From positions 23,846,501 through 23,910,500 of the forward strand of contig NC_087262.1 in the NCBI RefSeq assembly GCF_037042905.1: 64,000 nucleotides of DNA, given 5' to 3'. Of this stretch, positions 36,301-46,716 are shown in pieces. The notes under the pieces were generated by a model that was not told where the DNA came from, did not search any database, and worked only from the letters and a program-made list of their open reading frames with translations. Position 1 is the stretch's first letter; each line of letters opens with the position of its first letter. Origin of the DNA: Lytechinus pictus (Eukaryota; Echinodermata; Echinoidea; Temnopleuroida; Toxopneustidae). The position numbers and the translations under genes were made by a program.

Positions 36301-39300
36301 TATCAACGACCTTATCGACGTCGCCGATAAACCGACATCGCAACATATATTCAGAGGCGATACCTTCAATGACCTCGACAGCGTTATTGACCAGGTCAAA
36401 AAGAATCTCATATTTTTACTTTTTATTTGATTTTTTTCTGGAAAATTGATACGTAAATGTATTTGTCGCTCCTTTTTTCTATGGGCCTTTCGTTTCTCAT
36501 ATTCTTAATATCCAAAGACCGTACGTAGAATTTTTTCCGGGGGTGGGGGCAGGACACGTATTTCTTTTTTTTTTAAAGAAACCTGAAAGCGATGAATCGA
36601 AGCGACCGAGCTTGTCATTGGGGCACTTTTGCATCTTTAAAAGTGATATTGAAGGTGATTTTGTGAAAATTCCAGTAAAAAATGTAGGTTTTCAACATTT
36701 CTGGGGGGGGGGGCAATTCCCCCTCCCCTGCGTACGGCCTTGATACCGACTACTTCTTAAAATTGAAAATTGAACCAAAAATTTGGATTATCAGATTTTA
36801 TTGAAATATTGCAACTTTCACTTCAAAACAAGGTTGCACATTTCACTGTTTCGTAGAAGTTGGTGAAATTAATGGTTATCATGATATATTTTGCATCTTG
36901 TAGTAATTGTCGACATATTTCTGGGGACTTGGGAGCGTTTCATGAAATGAATTGTGGGAAGTTCTACCCATCACTATAGTAATAGTCAGACTTCTATGCT
37001 TTTCAGCCAATCAAAATTCAGTATAATAGTCGGATCTGACAACTTGTCAGAAGACGAAAAAAAAATCTTTTTATTAAACATTATTTGTATTGTTTAATGA
37101 TTTTTACTTTTTATTACTTTCATTATTTTTCTACTGTAAAAAGGTTGTGTATTGTAATAATTACAATTTATGGTACAGCCTTGACAATTTAATGTTTTAA
37201 GTTTTCGCAGCTACCCCGAAAATTATATTTGTTTACTTTCCTTTGTATGAAACACCAATCACGTTTTTATGTTGGTAAAATTATTGTATTCAAATTGTAA
37301 ATATGTATTTTAATGGAATGGAATGAATCAAGAAACCTTAATGAAATGCTCCCTGATGGATGTGAAACAGAGTAGTACTGCTTAAGACTTTTTGTTAATG
37401 TTTTCTAAGACAGTTGCATGCTGTAGGTATCCGATGTTAATATAATACTTTTGATTATTATCTATATAATTCAGATCGTCAATACATCCTGTGTCGAAAT
37501 CCTGTCTGCTTATCCTACTGAAGTTTGTATCGGAGGTAATTTTCCATCATGGATTGATATTATTTCATTTTGCTAATACTTTTAACAGAAATCTAGATTT
37601 TTCTGTTCATTTTCATTTAAATGTATAACTCTTTGTTATAATTGGTATATCATGGTTATATTTGCATTGTTTATGGCATTATACTTCAAAGGATAGATCC
37701 TTCTGTCTGTTATGTATAGTTAGTGGTGTATCAACACTGGGTATCAACACTCTAAAAAGGATTGGTCAAAATGTCCATTCTCTTGGTTAACATGTGTCCG
37801 ACCGATGATATTGGTCAAAATTAACAAAATTCCTGGATCCCGTTGCATAAAAGTTATTATAATCATAATAGTAATTATAATAGTAATAATGCAACGGGCC
37901 CAGGTAGGTTTTAACCAATAATTTGGTTGATTTTGACAAATATTCTCGGTCGGACACATGTTAACTAAGAGAATGGTCAGTTTGACCAATATAACAAGTT
38001 TTATGAAATGGGCCCCTGATGTCGAATCTCGTAGATCATGTACATGTAAACATGATATAACAGTTTAAAGCTTTATACTGAAATCCATCAATTTTATTGG
38101 CTGATAGTAAAACTAAACTTTGCTATAAAAATAGTGATTGTGTTCTTATAACAAGTCTTGATTAAACGGGACCCTGGACAAGTCTTCCTACGGTCGTCGA
38201 TGAGGTCCGGCAGTGTACCGCTGGTGTCACGCGCGTAAAACATCCCCCTTAGACTTGTGTGTTAAAATGGCACTTAAGAAAAATTAATAAAAAATAAATG
38301 TGAAATTAGAGGGTCGAATGTTTACTACCTCTGTATAAGATATATATCTGACATTCCATATCTGACCAGAGAAGGGTATCGTAGCCAGCTCATTTTAAAA
38401 ATAAATCGCCATTTATGAAGATAACTATGATGGGATCAAATTCATCAACTGAAACAGTAAAATAGCCCCAATTCTTCCGCCAGTCAAAAAATAGTTCCAA
38501 ATCATCGATATATCTTCCCAATTTGGGCATAGGAAGTTCAGTAGTTTTCCATTTTTCGAATCAGTGTTAGATTTTGAATCATATTCATACACTTTTGCCA
38601 ATCAGCAGTATCAAATTGGGTCGATCGAATGAAACGGCAAGTTTTGTATGTGCTAGTCTTTGCATGGAGACACACTTGCTGATCAAAGTTTCAATCAGGG
38701 TCTGTGCCTGCAGACTAGTAAAGCACGGTCCATGACTTGAGAATCACATTCAGCATTGCACTGCTCTTTTCCTCTTCTATCAATTCCCTCTCTAATTTTC
38801 TTCTATCGATTCCATCTCTTTCTTTCTCTTCTCAAGCAGTTTGTGCAATACATATTTATTATAGTGTATGTGATTGTTTGTCAAATGTAGAATATGTATG
38901 CCAGTGTATAATGTTACATTCACTTTTTATATTGTGTATTTTTTTATACATGGCAATAAATTATCTTGAACCTTGAATCTATACAGACCAATCATAATAT
39001 TCTGAGTACTCTAGCTTCTCCCTTTCTTCTTATCAGTTCTCCACTTGTAATTATTACTTTTTTCACGCCGTCATATGTGAAAGGTGCTGTTGTCCGTGTC
39101 CCCTGTAATACTTACTCCTTGATATTGTTTTTAATTTCCTTCACAGAAACGTTCAACGTCACTATAAGAGGGAATGGTTTTACTCGAACAAACGATAACT
39201 CTAAAGTACTGTGTAACTTTCGACTTAATGATACCGATAATCAAGGTAAAAACTTTTTTTTCTATAAAAGACCGAATATTTTGTTATGTTGTGAAGCAAT

Positions 39301-42300
39301 GTTTTTTGCAAGCTCTCGACTTCAGTCACTGCATGAGTGACGGAAGTCTTGATACTTTACTTAAAGTATGAAGCGCTATATCAATGTAATTATTATTATT
39401 ATTATTATTATTATTATCATTATTATTATTATTATTGTTGCTGTTGTTGTTGTTGTTGTTATCGTTGTTGACGTTGTTGTCGTTGTTGTTGTTATTGTTG
39501 TTATTTTTATTATTATCATTTTTTTCCTCTGCATTTTTCGTGATATATCATATATTTCTTGATTTCCACCAAAGTCTTATCTTATTTGGTCCTCCCCTGT
39601 ATTGATATTTCACTCAGTTCTTCTATCTTTCACTTAGTTCTTCTATCTTTCATGCTGTTCACTTTATATCTACAGTATACCCATAATTTCATCTTAGTTT
39701 GTGAACATAAAACAATGGCGTCATCAGGATATATTTGCTATGGGGCCAGGCGTATTTAAGATGACATTTTTTATTTATTTATTTTATTTATTTATTTCTG
39801 ATATTTTGACAGGGTAGCCCATTCACCAATAAGTAGTGGTCTTCCATGGGGCCCTGAATAACAATAAACATATTTACAAAATGCATAACGTATGTACAGA
39901 ATGTTACAGCATTAAGATTCACATTAGGATTTGAATGTAAAACGAAACATTAACAAACTTAGCAGCAAACAAAACGCAGACGGGCACTCGTTTGACGTAT
40001 AATAAAATATCAATAAATCAAATTAATTAAGAAGGACATCTTGAAAATACTGATAATATACACCAAATCATCAAGGTCATGCTAACACAAAAGAAGCACA
40101 ACAGTGGATGTTCCGCAAGTTATTTATAAATTACAAGTTCTTTTAAACATTCTCTTAAATGAAATGACAGAAGGAGTTGTTCTAATTGAATTATCAAGCT
40201 TATTCCATTCAAATATTGAAGATACGATTGGACTACACAATCAGTGCGAAACTTGGGCACGCGTAAATATCCACTGTCTCTCTGTCTGGTATGATGTTCA
40301 TGTACATCATTTTGATTGGTTAAGTTTACCTGAAGGTAAGAAGGTGCTAAATTATGAACACATTTAAATATCATCAAAACGCGACTGAGCTCAAATCGTT
40401 TGTCTAGTGTCATCCATTTAAGACTTGTGAACAAATCAGCCGACGGTGTGTCGTATGTCTTGTTCAATATAATTCTCGCAGCCCTCTTCTGAATTTTTTG
40501 CAGCTTAATTGTATGGGATTGACATCATTCTTTCCACTTATTATGATACTGGAATTCTTGAGTTGAGACCTCTTCCTTTCATAGTCCTCTTTCTCCTTTT
40601 CCCTTTCTTCATCTTATTTCCGTTTTACTCCTTTTTTTTCACTACTTTAGAAATCTCGAGGGAGGGACAGCCTCATACCCCTTCCCTGTATATTAAAAAC
40701 ATTGTGTATCTGTTTTGGTATAGATATGGATCTTTCTTTTTTTTCCAGAGGTTTCGCCGTATTCAGTGACTGACAGTGAATTGGTTTGTGCAGCGCCACA
40801 CATAGAGGCAGATGGGAGGTAAGCAATAATGATGATGTTGGTGGTGGTGGCGGTGGTGGTGGTGGTGGTGGTGATGATGATTATGATGTTGATGATGATG
40901 ATTATGATGATGATGGTGGTGGTGGTGGTGGTGATGATGATGATGATGGTGGTGGCGGTGGTGGTGATGGTGGTGGCGGTGGTGGTGATGAATGATGGTG
41001 ACCAGATTGCGATCATTATGAGCATATTGTTAGAGGTAATCATGTTGAATAGATAATGATATTGATGGCGATCTCCTCGAATTTCATTTTATCATGTTAT
41101 TATAACAATGATTTTAGAAAATTGCATCATTACTTTTTATTAATGTTTTGTTTCAGTTTTGTGGTGCTCCAAGTTTCGGTGAATGGAAAGACCTTTATAT
41201 CGAGTAATGTTACTATTACTGGCTCGACTTGCACACCGGTATGTTAAGTAGATTCTTCAAGATCATTAATTTTTAAAGATTTTTTTCCAGCTGATTATAT
41301 TTAGTGCCTGTTCAGGGGTCACGGAACGCATTTTAAAATCATAATTTACTTGTCACCTTTTCGTACATGGTGACAGGACTTTCGGGGATGAAGCCCAACA
41401 GCCTACCCCCCCCCCCCCCCCCCTCCCCTCACCCTCGTTTTCGTGGGCCCTTGCTGTAAATGTCATCAATATCTCCAAACTTATAACAATCACCCTTTTT
41501 AATTATTGTATGTAAAATCAAGTTAAAATTATAATTATACAGTATAATGCTCAACTCTTTATCAGGATGCAGTATCTCTTGTCCTTCCCAACACGGACAT
41601 GGATGTTTTTGTTTTTCTCTCCACTTTCTTTATTACTGATAGCAGGGATGGATCCAGCATTGACCGAAGGGGGTGGTGTTATAAAAAATAAATGGCTAAG
41701 CAAATAAAAAGAATGAAAAAGGGACGGGACAAACTAAGGTCCCCCCCTTCTGGTTCGCCCAAACTGATAAACCTATAAATCTCTGTCAACCCACTTCCTT
41801 AATTCTTACATTTCTTCATTATTTCATCAACAAGAACAAAGAGTTTTTTAATGTATAATTTTCAATGGCATAATTTTGTTTGCCAGAGTTTTTGTTTATT
41901 TGCCAGGGTTTTTATGGCAAAAGTTTTTTCATTGTATGCGCTTGGTAAGAAATAGGTAAAACTTTATAACAAGCAGATTTGAGTTACCGTTAATTCTAGT
42001 AAGTGAGTTTGCGGGGTTAGTACGTAAAACCGGGCGGGCAAGAGCAAGTGCAATGGGGTTTATTTTAAGATGAGGGAAAAATATTTTGTACTTTGATGTA
42101 ATGCATTCTTATTTTCCTCTGGCGTTGAATCGAGCAGGTTAAATTAATACCGTTGTCAACTAAATACATGTAGCTCATACTTTAATCTCCTCTCTCTGTT
42201 TTTCCCCCATCTATCTAACTATAGCCCAATGTAACTGGTATTGTTTTGGGCTTGTTATTCGCTCTTCTTGCTATTGGTCTATTTCTTCTATGGTGGTTCT

Positions 42301-45300
42301 GGCAGCTCCTATGTTGTGTGGTAAGTTTTTATAATACTTATTCTGTTTTACTTGTTTATTTCCAACTTTGGGTTCATTATATTGACTTTTTTACATTTTT
42401 TTCGACAAGGAGGTATTCGCTCACTATTTTTTGTCAGATGTGTTTTTTTTTCTTAAATCAAATTTATACAATACACAAATCACAAGTAAAATAATTCGAA
42501 ACAATTGCATAAAACAATTAAACAACAATATCATAATGACTTACAAAATAAGACAGAAAGGGGGCAAAGATTTTGGTAGCACCACGTATAAGATAGTCCT
42601 GAAAAAATCTCCAACTGTTTGGTATTCTTTCAGATAATAGATCTTAAGAAGAACTGATAGTCTTGATGTTTCTTGATGTTTCGAGCAAGTGAACTCAGTC
42701 TGCTTTTCGTCGGAACTGAGAAAGAAAATCAGTGAATTGTGCAGGTGCCGTTATACCCCCCCCCCCCCCTTTCATGTTGTGCGAGACAAAACGAAGTATT
42801 GCATTTGTTGCTGGAAATTTAAATAAAGCGAAATCAAATGACAAATGAAAATTTCACTTTTTAAATATAGATAATTAGTTATATTAGTTATTAAGTCGGT
42901 AATTTCTCATTGTGAAATGATTTGTCTATTGATATACAAATAATTCGATGAGCTATTGATGTACAAAAGGTACAGTAAATTTTTTTTTTAATTTTCTGAG
43001 AAAATGACATTTCATCGATTTTTACCATTCACTATGTAGGAATGCTGCTCGCATATGACGTCACAAATTAAATAATTAACATTCTAATAACTTTTTAATT
43101 CTTTGATGGATTTTTCAAACCTTCGGCAATATTTATTATTATTTTGGTCTGCTATTTTTACAATAAACTATTTGTTATGGTGACTTCCCCTTTAATTCAT
43201 TTTCGATGGGGTGACTACAGTATTAAATAAGAGTTTGTGCGTTCAAAACGCATGAAACGGGACTTTTCAAGTTTTCAAAAGTTTCAGTAACTAAAAAAAA
43301 GATTAAGATGCTTTTCGAAACAGGCCTATATGCAAACTAACTTTTCTTTAAATCGTGATTCTGTTGATATTGTATTTCAATTCAGGTGCACTTGCAAGAA
43401 AACATGATTGGCAATCACAGATTGAATGTTTATACATGTATTTTGTGAGTGAAGTGAGGAAAACTTGAGAGAAATGTTATAGCCAGGGTTATAACAATTC
43501 AAAAATCCTTCTGAAGTTTTATTCCTGTTTTTATCATAATTTATATATTAGGTGCCCTATACATGTATTTTGTGATTGAAGTGAGGAAAACTTGAGAGAA
43601 ATTTTTATGGCCATGCAGTGTTATAACCATTTAAATCCTTCGGAAGTTTATACCTGTTTTTTTTTTAATCATAATTTATGGGTTGATATGACTACGACGC
43701 CAGGATATTTTTTATGGAGGGGGTGTAGTCTGCAGGCACAGACCCTGCACGCCACAACTGGGCGTTGTGGCGTGCGCCTGTAATCCAAGCTGTGGGGAAG
43801 TTACAAATTGATGCAGAGGTTCGAGGTTCGAGCCCTGGTCACGTCTTTCGGATGGTGACGTTAAAGGTCGGTCCCAGACGTAAATAATCATATCTGATTG
43901 ATACACGTCTGACAAAACTCAAATACACACACACACACCTGATTGAAACTTTGATCAGCAAGTGTGTCTCCACGCAAAGACTAGCACATACAAAACTTGC
44001 TGTTCAATTCCTTAGCGAGAGGGCCTTCAGTACACAAGGCATGAGTAGGCTGCAAATTATTGCATTCAGACCCATAACTCGAGTGAAGGGTTTGCACAGC
44101 AGACTAGTGGGGTTGCATGTCATTATGGCCTAGATGTGACATTTTTTCTACTATAATGTAGAAGTGAAATATATTTTATATTGATAATGCTTGCTCCGAA
44201 GTTTTCCCGTTTTTAATTTGGAATAGGGCCTAATCATTACGACCGCAGATGTGCAAGCATCAAAAGAAGTTGGCCTTGCGAGCATATATCGGGCAAGCCG
44301 CGATCAAACAGGTTCTCTTTGGTCGCGGCTATCTTTAGGTCAATATTCGATTAATAAAGCCTATGTTTTTTTAAATCCGAAACGAAACTAAGTCCATTTA
44401 CCGTTCTGCTAGAATAAAACGGATATGGAACAAGAACGCAAATACGATCTTGATCAATGCTCGGCGTGCGGTATCGGTATACAACGCGCACCACAGACGC
44501 TGCGCACAGTAAATACACGCACGCGTACGCAAGACCGAGCAATAGCAAAATTATTAAACGCTATGACGTCATTCAAGTTATTGAATAGATCATGAATATT
44601 CATTAGTAGACTCACTCTCCGCTCTTTGCCAGTGCTTGCGGTGTACAAATTTGTAGATAATGTGTAATTTTGACTTTATTTGATTTTTTTTTTTCAAGAT
44701 CTGTTCTCCTTACTTTATTACTGTACTATTCACCAACTCATATGTATATTTTAGAAAGTATGATTCCAAATACGCTTTATTTTTAGATGATGTTTAGTTT
44801 GTGTCTGATAAAACCTTAACCGTTTTTTGCGTGTCATTAGAATTGTATGAATAGGTAGAGGTATTTCATGAATGCATACTTACCTGGCGCAGGGGTCGCA
44901 TTGATCAAGAAGGATGCACCCCCAGGGCGAGGCTTGCCATTGCACTCCGGCTTGCTGAATCTTGCGATTCCCCCAAACGTGGGGAACTCGGGCGTATAAT
45001 TTATGGTAGCGGAGATCTGCGTTCGCGCTATCTCCTACATTTCCAAATGCAAAGAATCGAAAAATGACCGACAGGCTATGCAGAAGACACACTAACTACA
45101 ATCAATTTACCTCAAAATATAAGAAATTAATATGTTGTATATTTCAATGAAAAGAATTCATTTTTTTTTAACCCGATGAAAATACAATGAAGAAGTTACT
45201 TGGAACTAAGCTTGCCACTCCACCAACATAGGACGTTTTTAGATTTTTTTATTGCAAGTTGTGTAGGATCAATTATTTATCAACCTTGACCCCTCTCCTT

Positions 45301-46685
45301 ATTGGAGTTTGTAAAAGAAAGAATAAAAATTTTGAATGTAAGTATGATGGCATCAATTCGAGTACACGTGCTCAATTATCTTGATGAGGACATTGGCCTT
45401 ATTTTTTTATGTTGCAGGTTGTCGTGAAGCCTCCGCCCCCTCCCCCTTCTCCTCCTGCCTCGCCCACCGATAAGAAGTGGCCAACAGTAGACGCGTCGTA
45501 CTATGGTGGAGGCGGAGTAGGAGGGATAAAAGCCATGAGGGTAAGTTTAGTTTTGATTGCAGCTTTCATCTCAATTCTTGCCAATAGGCAATGAGTTAAA
45601 AGGGGAAGTTGCTTGTTTAGCTATTTGGTCTATAAATTCTTGCAGTATTAATGTATAAGTAGTAAATTTGTTATCATATTCAAGTGGGCCTACATTACAA
45701 GACTACTCTGCTCTGATTATTGCATCATCATGGGTTATGAAACTTGCTAGATATATATAAGAGATGCTCAAGGCGCACAAGTGAAAGGGGGGGGGGGCAA
45801 ACAAAATTACATGTAACAGAAAATCATTGATAAAATGAGTTAAAGATGTAAGTTTTTAGCTTAATCTTAAATGTTTCGACACTCTTGCAGATGAGGACTT
45901 GAGGTGGTGCTATAAATGACTGCTGGTTTAATTTGTTTTAAGTAGGAATCAGACTTTGGTAGAAAAATTATTTCTAAGAGAGATAATTTGATTCAATTCA
46001 TTCTTTATTTCACAAACAAGATAAAAAAACAATTTACATAAAGAATAACATCATTGAAATATCAGTTTGTATAAAATTAAATGCTTTACTTTTTATAAAG
46101 GTTATGGAAAAAAAAAACCTGTGATGCTGGCTCACGAAAGAATGATGGGGAAATAAGAAAAAAAATAGCCAGGAATAAAAAAGTCTTGGCTGATTGAAAT
46201 GAGATCCCTCAAGCACTATTAATAAATCTCAAATTGGCAATAAAAGCCTATATTAAAAGCAAGTGTAATAATATTTATTATGACAGGTGAACTGGGGTGA
46301 GAATGGTTGCACAGAGGCGGGGTCCCACCTTGAGAAAGCTAAGAACGCCAAGACTTTAGCAATTAACGAGGAATCAAACGGAGCGCTCCTAGGATCAAAT
46401 GGAAGGATGACATGCCTAGAAGGACTCAAGGTAATCAATTAATCTTATTTTAATTTTATTACTTTACTTATTCATTTTTTTTTAAATACATATTTGGCAC
46501 TTTCAAAAAGACAAATATAATGTTATTATTACAACATACATTAGAGGGGAGACCAGTGTTCTAGTCTCCGCCCATACATGGTATAATTTGTTAAAGTGTC
46601 AAATTTAATTTGTCCTGCTTGCAGACTATTGATAATGATGATGATGATAATAATAATAATAGTAATAATAATAATAGTAATAATA

Positions 46686-46716
<31 letters not shown>

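Larger units (their letters stand above)
42321..45417 (+). other. ANTXR intron with U1 snRNA and SINE/MITE
   Basis: Contains a C-run at 42757-42768, a possible TTAA-type MITE end (GGTGACTTCCCCTTTAA) near 43180, a near-repeat pair at 43420-43480 and 43550-43650 (ACATGTATTTTGTGA, GAGGAAAACTTGAGAGAAAT), the nested SINE/MITE at 43726-44106 and the U1 gene. Confidence 0.8.
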
